Origin: Acidimicrobiaceae bacterium
GTDB taxonomy: Bacteria > Actinomycetota > Acidimicrobiia > Acidimicrobiales > Acidimicrobiaceae
NCBI GenBank assembly: GCA_013044415.1
Contig: JABEUO010000170.1
Coordinates: 1 to 7,288 of the forward strand
DNA length: 7,288 nt
Direction: 5' to 3'
Within the stretch, counting starts at the first letter, position 1. Every line of letters begins with the position of its first letter. Positions 1 to 6,277 of this stretch are shown one piece after another. A model generated the notes under the pieces. It saw only the letters and a list, made by a program, of their open reading frames with translations. It made no database searches and had not been told where the DNA came from. The position numbers were made by a program, and so were the translations under genes.

Positions 1-390
1 GATGCCGTCACCGGCTACCGAAGGGACGGTGGTCATCGAGTTGATGGGGATGGTGAGGCTAGTTACTCCCGAAACGGTCTTGGTGACTAGCGGGGGTGAG
101 CCGGCCTGGGAGGGCGAAGAGACGATCGCCGCTACCAGGGTCGGGCCGTTCGAGGTGATGAGTTCTTCATAACTACCAATTGGAATAAAGGGCGGTTGAC
201 GGGAGATATTTGCCCCTTCGGCAGCTCCCAAGAGGTATCTCTCAGCGGGCTGGACCGCCTGTACGATCTGCTGGTCGAGCCTTTGAATTAGAAAAGACCT
301 AAGCGACGATGAAGTGGAGAAATCAACGATCACGATCGCGACGGCCAGAAGCGCCAAAAGTGTTGAAAGAAGTTTGCCCCTAAGGGTCAT
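1..390 (-). CDS. Sensor histidine kinase, N-terminal part (truncated by window edge)
   Basis: An open frame of 130 codons runs from an ATG at 388-390 to the left edge without a stop. The protein begins MTLRGKLLSTLLALLAVAIV: a short basic N-terminus and a hydrophobic segment at about residues 6-23, fitting a signal anchor. From about residue 24 it is a polar stretch rich in Ser, Thr and Pro, as expected for an extracytoplasmic sensor domain. The second membrane segment, HAMP, HisKA and ATPase domains would lie beyond the window, so no kinase motif is visible. The call rests on position: it starts 3 bases after the stop of an OmpR-type response regulator on the same strand, the usual regulator-kinase arrangement with probable translational coupling. 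A GGAAG at 398-402 (minus reading), inside the regulator's last codons, is a plausible ribosome site. The family is inferred from context and topology. Confidence 0.75.
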   Translation of the reverse strand, partial: MTLRGKLLSTLLALLAVAIVIVDFSTSSSLRSFLIQRLDQQIVQAVQPAERYLLGAAEGANISRQPPFIPIGSYEELITSNGPTLVAAIVSSPSQAGSPPLVTKTVSGVTSLTIPINSMTTVPSVAGDGI

Positions 391-393
391 CCG

Positions 394-1101
394 CTAACTT
401 CCTTCTGGAAGTCTCAGGCTATAACCCACTCCACGAATCGTTCGAATCATCGGAAGGTCCGAATCACCATCCAACTTCTTCCTTAGATAGGAGATATAGG
501 TTTCGACGATATTTGCGTCACCGCCAAAGTCGTACTCCCAGACGTGGTCGAGGATCTGGGCCTTTGATACCACCCTCTTGGAGTTGAGCATCAGGTAACG
601 TAGCAGTTTAAATTCGGTAGCGGTTAGTTCGATCTGGCGGGTGCCCCTCGTAACTTCATGAGTGTCCTCGTCGAGGGTTAGGTCGCCGAAGACTATTCTC
701 GCCTGCTTCTCTTGGCTTGCGCCCGAACGTCTTAGGATCGAAGAGACCCTTGCAGATAGTTCGGCGAGCGAAAATGGCTTAGTCAGGTAGTCGTCCCCGC
801 CGGACCTTAGTCCGACTACCTTGTCATCGACGGCGTCTTTGGCGGTCAGAAAGATGACCGGGGTCTGATTTCTTTCCTGGCGGAGCCTCTTTAGGACCTC
901 GAGACCGTCGAGATCGGGCATCATTATGTCCAGAACGATCAGGTCGGGCTTAAATGAAGCCGCTAACTCGAGGCCCTTGCGCCCCGAGTTAGCGACCGAA
1001 ATTTCATATCCTTCGAAGCCCAAGGCCATCTGGAGGAGCTCAGTTATAGGCGGTTCATCGTCGACTACGAGAATCCTCGTATGAGCACCTTCTTGTGACA
1101 C
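394..1101 (-). CDS. OmpR/PhoB-family two-component response regulator
   Basis: This 235-residue protein has a full receiver domain (about residues 8-125) followed by an OmpR-type winged-helix DNA-binding domain (about 135-231). Receiver landmarks are the acidic cluster D14-D15-E16, the phosphoacceptor D58 in LDIMMPD, the switch T86 and the invariant K108 in LTKPF. The C-terminal domain shows the family signatures TATEFKLLRYL, a YISYLRKKLD recognition-helix region and RTIRGVGYSLR at the end. The start codon is GTG at 1099-1101, with GGAGG about 6 bases upstream on the minus strand (around 1108-1112). It lies 25 bases after the HtrA protease gene and 3 bases before the putative kinase gene, so the three probably form one operon. 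It most likely activates or represses genes when phosphorylated by the adjacent kinase. Sequence type resembles the MprA/TrcR/PrrA group of Actinobacteria; the exact orthologue cannot be fixed here. Confidence 0.95.
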   Translation of the reverse strand: MSQEGAHTRILVVDDEPPITELLQMALGFEGYEISVANSGRKGLELAASFKPDLIVLDIMMPDLDGLEVLKRLRQERNQTPVIFLTAKDAVDDKVVGLRSGGDDYLTKPFSLAELSARVSSILRRSGASQEKQARIVFGDLTLDEDTHEVTRGTRQIELTATEFKLLRYLMLNSKRVVSKAQILDHVWEYDFGGDANIVETYISYLRKKLDGDSDLPMIRTIRGVGYSLRLPEGS

Positions 1102-1126
1102 CTTGGTCCTCCAGTTTTAGCTATCG

Positions 1127-2686
1127 TCAGGCGGTTGGAGCCGAAGCGAGTTGAATGGTCCCATTGTTGGAGCCGTTCACGTCGATCCAGCTGATCGCTA
1201 CCTGATCGCCGGGTTTCAATGATTGAACAATAGTCACTAAAGAGTTTGCTGAGGTGACTGACTTGTTATCGAGTGAAGTAATTACGTCTCCGGGGACTAA
1301 TCCCAACAGGTCCGCAGGGGAATTTGGCACGACGTAGTCGACTAATGCACCCTGAAGGCTGGAACTGTAGCCCAGCTGTAAGGCGAGGGCGGAATTGAGG
1401 GTCTGAACACTCACTCCCACGTATGCCTTATTCGAGGTCACCCCGATGGTACCGGTGGTATTGGGGTGTGCTTCGATCTGCTTCACTATAGGCAGCACCG
1501 AGTCGATCGATTCTGCGAAGCCGATATTCTGAGCCACCTGGGTGCCATTACCGGCAAGAATTGCCGTATTCATCCCGATGACGTCTCCAGCGGCGTTCAG
1601 AAGAGGTCCACCGGAGTTACCCGGATTGATCGGTGCATCGGTCTGGATCATCGCCGTGAGATTGGCGTTTTGGGTCGAGATCGACCTGTTCAGTCCGGAG
1701 ACGATACCCTGGGTCACCGTCGGCAGACCCTGCAGGGCTTCAGCGTTACCGATCGCCACCACCGGATCTCCTACCTTCACCTGGGCCGAGGAGCCGAAGG
1801 TTACCGTAGGAAGATTCTTCAGTCCCTGGATTTGGATGACCGCTACGTCGTGTCCAGGATCGGTTCCGATAACCTTTGCCGGATAGGACTTGGTCTGGCC
1901 GTAGAGGGTTACTTTTATATTCGTTGCGTTAGCGATGACGTGATTGTTGGTCAGCACGTAGCCATTCGACGAGATGATCATCCCCGTTCCGGCGGCTGTG
2001 AATGCCGTCGTTCCTCCGAAAAAGCCACCCGCTGCGGTATAGCCGGTTGTCGTAATGTCGACCACCGCCGGGTCCACTTTTGCAAGGATGCTCTGGATAC
2101 TTAGTGGTGCGGTGTTTCCTGACACCGAGGTGGTCGCTGCGGAATTGGAAACTACCGGGGCCTGGATCACTGTCTGGTCCGAGGTGGCAAAGTGGTAACC
2201 CACTAATCCACCGATGGCGGAGGCGATCAACGTCGAGGTGACAATGGTGAATGCCAAAGTCTTGCCCGGACTTAGCTGCCTCGACTTATGTTGGGCTGAC
2301 GCTTGAGGATTTCGTGCTTTCCGGCCCCTCCACTTGCGTTGGGATCCGCCGACCAGCGCAGGGTCGATTACCTCGTCCTCTGCAAAGCCAGTAGCCGCCT
2401 GATCAGCCCAGTTGAATTGCTGAGGGTTGGCTGACGAGTCTGGGATAGATCCAGCTGTTTGCTCTGAAGCAGCTGGCGAAGCGGTCGGGTCTACCGGTTG
2501 ACCGCTCGCCGCTAAATCGCTACTTGCATAGGGCGAAGTTGCCTCCTGATCGTTAGCCATACTCACTCCCTCGTTTGCTGATGAGTTTTCTGCCGGGGGA
2601 ACTGGTTCGGTCTGAGAAGAATCTGTGATCTGTGGATCGGGTGTCAAGCCTCTTTCGACTGGATCACCTTCGGGGTGGTACTCCAC
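1127..2686 (-). CDS. HtrA/DegP-like membrane-anchored serine protease with PDZ domain
   Basis: S1C-family (trypsin-like) protease with one PDZ domain, expected to degrade or remodel misfolded envelope proteins outside the membrane. With the GTG start at 2684-2686 it has 519 residues. The first ~140 form a Pro/Ser/Ala/Glu-rich, probably disordered cytoplasmic tail ending in a basic patch (RKWRGRKARN). A single membrane segment follows at about 144-165, then the protease domain at about 195-405 with the triad H249 (TNNHVI), D280 (GHDVAV) and S358 (GNSGGPL). The PDZ domain spans about 420-515 and contains the SPADLLGLVPGDVI stretch. All catalytic residues are intact. A TTG at 2696-2698 gives four more residues, but GGAGG at 2692-2696 sits 5 bases before the GTG and overlaps that TTG, so GTG is the better start. 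An ATG at 2558-2560 preceded by GAGGGAG is a second credible start that would shorten the tail. First gene of the protease-regulator-kinase group; the arrangement resembles mycobacterial PepD beside MprAB. Confidence 0.95.
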   Translation of the reverse strand: MEYHPEGDPVERGLTPDPQITDSSQTEPVPPAENSSANEGVSMANDQEATSPYASSDLAASGQPVDPTASPAASEQTAGSIPDSSANPQQFNWADQAATGFAEDEVIDPALVGGSQRKWRGRKARNPQASAQHKSRQLSPGKTLAFTIVTSTLIASAIGGLVGYHFATSDQTVIQAPVVSNSAATTSVSGNTAPLSIQSILAKVDPAVVDITTTGYTAAGGFFGGTTAFTAAGTGMIISSNGYVLTNNHVIANATNIKVTLYGQTKSYPAKVIGTDPGHDVAVIQIQGLKNLPTVTFGSSAQVKVGDPVVAIGNAEALQGLPTVTQGIVSGLNRSISTQNANLTAMIQTDAPINPGNSGGPLLNAAGDVIGMNTAILAGNGTQVAQNIGFAESIDSVLPIVKQIEAHPNTTGTIGVTSNKAYVGVSVQTLNSALALQLGYSSSLQGALVDYVVPNSPADLLGLVPGDVITSLDNKSVTSANSLVTIVQSLKPGDQVAISWIDVNGSNNGTIQLASAPTA

Positions 2687-2691
2687 TTTGA

Positions 2692-2696
2692 CCTCC
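2692..2696 (-). promoter_or_regulatory. Shine-Dalgarno site deciding the HtrA start
   Basis: On the minus strand a perfect GGAGG is followed by TCAAA and then GTG (2684-2686), which is ideal spacing. The longer frame's TTG codon at 2696-2698 shares a base with this site, so translation from TTG would have no upstream ribosome site. This supports the GTG start. Confidence 0.7.
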
Positions 2697-2940
2697 AATG
2701 TAGTTTCGAATCGGCCTTTGGCCTCGATCTATCTTTTGCAATCTGCTTTTCTTTATAGACATTCTCTTCGGTCAAGCTTTGAGATAGCTGGGCGGTCGGT
2801 TAGTCATTACTGGAGGTTTGGTTGGCACCGATTGCGGATTTGGGACTGATCATAGGGTGGATTTTTGGGTGGAACCCTCATTCGCCGATAGAGTAGCGAG
2901 GCATAGATAACTATAGCTCCGTCGTCGAAAGCCACAATTC

Positions 2941-2969
2941 AACTTTCCCCGGGCCAACTTTCCCGGGCC
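2941..2969. repeat. Tandem duplication of a 15-base unit
   Basis: AACTTTCCCCGGGCC (2941-2955) is followed directly by AACTTTCCCGGGCC (2956-2969). The copies differ only by one C in a homopolymer, as expected from replication slippage. Each contains the palindrome CCCGGG. Confidence 0.85.
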
Positions 2970-3041
2970 AAGTCTCTGGATTTTCGAGAAGCGGCCTCCA
3001 ACGAAAGGTTGTGACGGTATGCCTTGCGGCTGACCGGCCCT

Positions 3042-3059
3042 GGTTGTTTCGGTTGTTTC
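3042..3059. repeat. Tandem duplication of a 9-base unit
   Basis: GGTTGTTTC occurs twice in direct succession, and a further near-copy, GGTTGTTTG, lies at 3112-3120. It is short and probably the product of local slippage. Confidence 0.75.
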
Positions 3060-3147
3060 GGTGGCCCACCGACTTGAGGGCGAAAGAAATGGACTTCCTC
3101 GGGTCTCTAGTGGTTGTTTGGATTTCTGTTCGTCTTTCTGGTCGTGG

Positions 3148-3169
3148 CTAGCTTGCATCTAGCTTGCAT
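3148..3169. repeat. Tandem duplication of an 11-base unit
   Basis: CTAGCTTGCAT (3148-3158) repeats exactly at 3159-3169 and is followed by another CTAG. It is the third short direct duplication within about 230 bases. Confidence 0.85.
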
Positions 3170-3270
3170 CTAGGTCGCGCCGGATGGCTTGCTGTGTATT
3201 GACATAGAAGAATTTTTTCTGTGGTTCGAATAACTGGGTAATCTGGAAGCGATCTATTTGGAGGATCTAA

Positions 3271-3600
3271 ATGGCAATGAGGGAAGAGTGCAAGAACTTC
3301 CAGAGTCGGACGTACGCTTCTGGGGAGACAGCTAGATACTGTACGCTCGATCTTGCCCCAGAAGCCCCCTGGAGCTGCCCTAGCGACTGCTCGGGATTTC
3401 AGCCCCGAATGGCGGATGTGGCTTGGATCCATGGGACACTAATTTCGCCACCATCGGAGGAAGCTCCTAAGACGGCGGCACTTCCCGAAACCCAATCGAT
3501 GCTCCAAGAGGCCGAGCAGATTGTATCCTCCTCCTTCCCCGAAGCGGCACAAGAGGTGCGTCAGAAAAAGCGGCGAGGTCTCTTCGGTTGGCGCAAGTAA
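3271..3600 (+). CDS. Small four-cysteine protein of unknown function
   Basis: A 109-residue protein from an ATG at 3271; a GGAGG at 3260-3264, six bases upstream, supports this start. I cannot name a function. The N-terminal half (about residues 7-52) looks like a compact metal-binding module with four cysteines: C7, C24, C36 and C40, spaced C-X16-C-X11-C-X3-C. It carries the distinctive stretches SRTY, GET, LDLAPEAPW and CPSDC. The second half (about 53-98) is Pro/Glu/Ala-rich and probably flexible or helical, and the tail is strongly basic (KKRRGLFGWRK). No signal peptide or membrane segment is seen, so it should be cytoplasmic. Four cysteines plus aromatic residues suggest a zinc or Fe-S site (inference). 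It is transcribed toward the crotonase gene and lies about 1.1 kb before the suf genes. Other explanations are a nucleic-acid-binding zinc protein or a disulfide-containing regulator. Confidence 0.8.
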   Translation: MAMREECKNFQSRTYASGETARYCTLDLAPEAPWSCPSDCSGFQPRMADVAWIHGTLISPPSEEAPKTAALPETQSMLQEAEQIVSSSFPEAAQEVRQKKRRGLFGWRK

Positions 3601-3692
3601 CTCTGAGGATCTTTGGCGCATTCGGCCAGGGTGGCGGCGTTTAGAGCAGATACTATTCATGGACGAGTTGACTTTGCCTCATCGGAAGTTAT

Positions 3693-4502
3693 TCATTCGC
3701 CCTTGAAGTTTGCTGCCCTTTTCTCAATAAAGGCTTTTACCGCTTCATTTAGGTCGTGGGACTCGATGAAAGCAGAATTCCACAGGGCAACTCGGTCCAA
3801 GTCGTGGTCGAGGTGGCGGTTGTAGATTCCGTCAAGGATCTCCTTAGTCCCCATCGTGGCGAGGGGTGAATTACTCGCAATTTCTCCAGCAAGCTTGAAG
3901 CACTCCTCATGTAGTCGATCTACATTTTCAACCACCGAATTGACTAGTCCCCAATTCAGAGCCTCCTGTGCGCTAAAGTCCCTGGCGGTAAGGGCTAATT
4001 CATACAAAACACCCTTTGGAAGGATCTGGGGGAGCCTCTGTAGCGAACCGATGTCGGCGACAATAGCGATCTTGGCCTCCCTGATCGAAAAGGTCGAATC
4101 CGAGGTGGCGATACGCATATTGCAGGAAGAGACGAGGTCAACTCCTCCTCCAATGCAGTAACCGTGTATCCCGGCGATGGTGGGTTTTGAGCAACTGTCA
4201 AGGCTGGATATAGCGTTTTGTAGTTCTTTTATCCGCCGGTAGAGCCTGGTTGCCGTTGTCGCCTGACTTTTTGCTTGGTCTTTATGGAGGGGGAGAGGGC
4301 TTTCGGTGAGGTCAAGCCCGACACTGAAGTGCCTTCCCTTGGCTAGTACGACTATCACCCGAACATTCGGATTCGACTCGAGGTCCGATACCGCTTTTGG
4401 TAGATCGATCCAGAATTGGTTTCCCATTGCATTTAGTTTTTCTGCGCGGTCGAGCCAAATCGTACCTATCGAATCTGATACCTCGGTGCTCACAACGGCC
4501 AT
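3693..4502 (-). CDS. Enoyl-CoA hydratase/isomerase (crotonase family), dienoyl-CoA isomerase-like
   Basis: Starting at the ATG at 4500-4502, this is a 269-residue crotonase, the usual family length. The two oxyanion-hole regions are HFSVGLDL (about residues 58-65) and CIGGGVDL (about 116-123). Acidic residues D122 (GGVDL), E142 (IREAKI) and D150 (VADIG) match the three active-site carboxylates of delta(3,5)-delta(2,4)-dienoyl-CoA isomerases. The stretch IGSLQRLPQILPKG is also typical of that subgroup. It would shift double bonds during beta-oxidation of unsaturated fatty acids in the cytoplasm; a plain enoyl-CoA hydratase normally has Glu at both catalytic positions. The open frame extends 40 codons further upstream, but those residues match nothing in the fold, and GGAGG at 4507-4511 lies just before the internal ATG. 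It ends KRAANFKGE, a normal crotonase terminus. It is divergent from sufD and convergent with the four-Cys gene. No other fatty-acid gene is in view. Confidence 0.93.
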   Translation of the reverse strand: MAVVSTEVSDSIGTIWLDRAEKLNAMGNQFWIDLPKAVSDLESNPNVRVIVVLAKGRHFSVGLDLTESPLPLHKDQAKSQATTATRLYRRIKELQNAISSLDSCSKPTIAGIHGYCIGGGVDLVSSCNMRIATSDSTFSIREAKIAIVADIGSLQRLPQILPKGVLYELALTARDFSAQEALNWGLVNSVVENVDRLHEECFKLAGEIASNSPLATMGTKEILDGIYNRHLDHDLDRVALWNSAFIESHDLNEAVKAFIEKRAANFKGE

Positions 4503-4506
4503 CGTG

Positions 4507-4532
4507 CCTCCAGGCCCCTTAAGTGCCCCCCC
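4507..4532 (-). promoter_or_regulatory. Crotonase leader: ribosome site and G7 tract
   Basis: On the minus strand GGAGG (4507-4511) precedes the ATG by 4 bases, which decides the start. Fourteen bases upstream of GGAGG is a run of seven G (4526-4532) within ATTGGGGGGGC (4525-4535). Only three homopolymer runs of six or more G/C exist in the window; the other two are loops of the hairpin RNA at the right end. The tract overlaps a tight CCCAA-A-TTGGG inverted repeat. Confidence 0.6.
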
Positions 4533-4683
4533 AATTTGGGAATACCTTGCTAAAGATAGCCTCAAATTTGGCCATTTTTGTATCGCCAGGGTGATGATTT
4601 GAGCTAGCTGTAAAAAGTCCAAATTACTAGGCGGATTCGAAAGTGAGGTTAATTAGTAATATGTAGGTAGTTGTATTTCTAGA

Positions 4684-4696
4684 TCACTTCTTGTGA
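4684..4696. promoter_or_regulatory. Inverted repeat upstream of sufD, possible operator
   Basis: TCAC-TTCTT-GTGA is a short dyad ending about 20 bases before the sufD ATG and just before its ribosome site (GAGGG at 4706-4710). The position suits a repressor controlling the suf operon. Iron-sulfur repressors such as SufR regulate suf operons in other Actinobacteria, but no such regulator is encoded here and the match to a known operator is not exact. The surrounding AT-rich 4623-4715 must contain the sufD promoter, but I cannot pick out a convincing -35/-10 pair. Confidence 0.35.
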
Positions 4697-4715
4697 CACT
4701 TTGTAGAGGGACTAA

Positions 4716-5942
4716 ATGCAGATCTTAGGCAACGAGGTAGATTGGTCCATTCCCAGCTGGGCAGATGGTGAGGCCGAGGTGGAGTCAGCGCTATCTCAGC
4801 TCCAGGAGATGAGCTTCCCTTCCGAGAGAGAAGAGGACTGGCGATACGGAAATATCGACGAAGTCACCTTGGAGGGCCTCAAGATAGAGCGACTTGAAGC
4901 CAAACCAACCATCGATGCAGCGGTACAGGCCGGAGTGGACGGCGTATCTGCGATGATTGCTCCCTTTGGCGAATTCGATAACGTCATAGTGTTGACCAAC
5001 GGTTCGCCTCGTGGGATCAGGCTCTCTTCGGATTCAATTTTGGAGACAACCGCAAGGTCAAAGAGGAGTGGCGAAGTAGAGGGATTCGAGCTCGTCGACT
5101 TCGGCTTTACGCAGATCCCGCTGCGGCTGAGATTACCTTCCCGTACAACCAGGAGTATCATCTGCGACCTCGGTTCGCAAGATTCTACCTTAGGCCTAAG
5201 GACTCTGGAGATTGTGGTAGGTGATAACGCCGAGCACGAAATCTTTGAAATTCGTTCCGGTGGATCTTTGAACTCCTTGGAGATACCCAGGACTGCGCTG
5301 GTAATAGGTGAGGGTTCCAAGGTGACCTACACCTCATTGCAAGACCGGGATTTAGCCGCCAAGGAGTTTGCTTACTTGAACATTAGCGCTGGGAAGGGTT
5401 CGACCGTCGACTGTTTCCATCTCGCCATTGGCGCCAAGTACGGCAGGCTGAGGACCGATTGCGACCTCGTCGGGGAGAATGCCTCGGCGAAACTCCTATC
5501 GGGTTACATCGGCGGAGGCGACCAGACGCTGGAGTTTAGAACCTTCCAGAATCACCTCGCTAAAAGGACGAGGTCCGAACTTCTCTACAAAGGTGCCCTG
5601 GCCGGCAGTTCGCACTCTATCTATAGCGGTCTAATTCACATCGCCAAGGGAGCTATAGGGTCAGACGCTTTCCAGACCAATAGGAACTTGGTGCTCAGCG
5701 AATCTGCACACGCCGACTCGGTCCCTAACCTAGATATACAGGAAAATGACGTGCGCTGCTCTCACGCCTCAGCGGTCGGGCCGGTTGAAGATGACGAGCT
5801 TTACTACCTTGCATGCAGGGGCATCGAACCAACAACCGCCGAAAGAATCCTGGTGCGGGGATTTTTCAAAGAGCTTTTGGGAACTGAACCTCTCGAAGTC
5901 CTCCAAGGGGTCATCTTTGACTCACTCGAGGAGAAGTGGTAA
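4716..5942 (+). CDS. sufD: Fe-S cluster assembly protein SufD
   Basis: SufD is the partner of SufB and SufC in the SufBC2D scaffold that builds Fe-S clusters in the cytoplasm. The 408-residue length is usual for SufD and shorter than SufB (about 470). The N-terminal region has the SufD-type segment FPSEREEDWRYGNID (about residues 34-48), followed by the beta-helix core. The C-terminal region has YSGLIHIAKGAIGSDAFQTNRNL, here residues 303-325, then NLDIQENDVRCSH ending at C348-S-H350, and LYYLACRGI. The CSH motif marks SufD; SufB has a His-Glu-Ala type sequence there. H350 corresponds to the histidine reported as important in E. coli SufD. The ATG at 4716 has GAGGG 5 bases upstream. The stop codon shares a base with the start of the Rieske gene (TAATG). 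It is the first gene of the operon, and sufB is not next to it, which is unusual. Confidence 0.95.
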   Translation: MQILGNEVDWSIPSWADGEAEVESALSQLQEMSFPSEREEDWRYGNIDEVTLEGLKIERLEAKPTIDAAVQAGVDGVSAMIAPFGEFDNVIVLTNGSPRGIRLSSDSILETTARSKRSGEVEGFELVDFGFTQIPLRLRLPSRTTRSIICDLGSQDSTLGLRTLEIVVGDNAEHEIFEIRSGGSLNSLEIPRTALVIGEGSKVTYTSLQDRDLAAKEFAYLNISAGKGSTVDCFHLAIGAKYGRLRTDCDLVGENASAKLLSGYIGGGDQTLEFRTFQNHLAKRTRSELLYKGALAGSSHSIYSGLIHIAKGAIGSDAFQTNRNLVLSESAHADSVPNLDIQENDVRCSHASAVGPVEDDELYYLACRGIEPTTAERILVRGFFKELLGTEPLEVLQGVIFDSLEEKW

Positions 5943-6277
5943 TGGTGGCCGAGCGAGTTGCAATTGGCCCAGAAGCCGACTTCATCGATAAGCCCGTCAA
6001 GAGGGTGGATTACGACACGCATCGAGTGGTGGTAGTTCGGATCGAGAATGACTATTACGCGTTGGGCGATAAGTGTTCGCACGCCAATTTTTCGCTCTCT
6101 GAAGGCGAAGTCTACGAGGCCGAGAGGGAGATCGAATGTTGGAAGCACGGAAGTACATTTTCGCTCATCGATGGGAAGCCACAGAGTCTTCCGGCTGTCA
6201 AGCCGGTTCCGGTCTATGGGGTTGAAGTAGATGACGGTACGGTTTATTTATTAATCCCCGAAGAGAGGAAGAAGTGA
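5942..6277 (+). CDS. Rieske [2Fe-2S] ferredoxin of the suf operon
   Basis: Small soluble Rieske protein related to ferredoxin subunits of ring-hydroxylating dioxygenases. From the ATG at 5942 it has 111 residues. The cluster ligands form the standard pair C45-X-H47 (CSHAN) and C66-X2-H69 (CWKHG), with the following STFSL typical of the second loop. There is no twin-arginine signal or membrane anchor, so it is cytoplasmic. The GTG at 5936 would give two extra residues but leaves only 2 bases after GAGGAG (5928-5933); the ATG at 5942 has 8 bases and overlaps the sufD stop as TAATG, so I prefer it. The stop overlaps the sufC start. A Rieske gene between sufD and sufC is a known actinobacterial arrangement; its role there (electron supply to Fe-S assembly, or a client) is not established. 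It is unlikely to be a dioxygenase component, because no oxygenase subunit is nearby. Confidence 0.93.
   Translation: MVAERVAIGPEADFIDKPVKRVDYDTHRVVVVRIENDYYALGDKCSHANFSLSEGEVYEAEREIECWKHGSTFSLIDGKPQSLPAVKPVPVYGVEVDDGTVYLLIPEERKK

Larger units (their letters stand above)
2699..3270. other. Non-coding stretch between htrA-like gene and four-Cys gene
   Basis: About 570 bases lie between two divergent genes. I see no convincing gene: the longest open frame (2850-3158, minus) has no ribosome site and a composition unlike a folded protein. The left part should hold the htrA promoter. On the minus strand a TATAAA lies around 2752-2757 with a TTGACC upstream, but their spacing is about 12 bases, too short for a standard promoter. 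The right part holds a TTGACA at 3199-3204 with no good -10 at 16-18 bases. An imperfect palindrome AGAAGAATTTTTTCT is at 3206-3220. Three short tandem duplications in the region are listed separately. Confidence 0.6.

Noticed and set aside
1466..2104. Plus-strand open frame of 212 codons antisense to the protease gene
   Set aside because: It is the mirror of the conserved HtrA catalytic domain; the translation has no protein-like pattern.
2850..3158. Minus-strand open frame of 102 codons
   Set aside because: It has no ribosome site before its ATG, a low-complexity composition, no recognisable motif, and its start lies inside a tandem duplication.
3199..3204. TTGACA as -35 of a promoter for the four-cysteine gene
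   Set aside because: There is no acceptable -10 hexamer 16-18 bases downstream.
4503..4622. 40-codon N-terminal extension of the crotonase
   Set aside because: The fold begins after the internal ATG, which has its own GGAGG; the extension matches no crotonase sequence and overlaps the leader.
4796..5320. Minus-strand open frame of 174 codons antisense to sufD
   Set aside because: It is a Ser/Pro/Leu-rich shadow of a well-supported sufD gene, with no domain.
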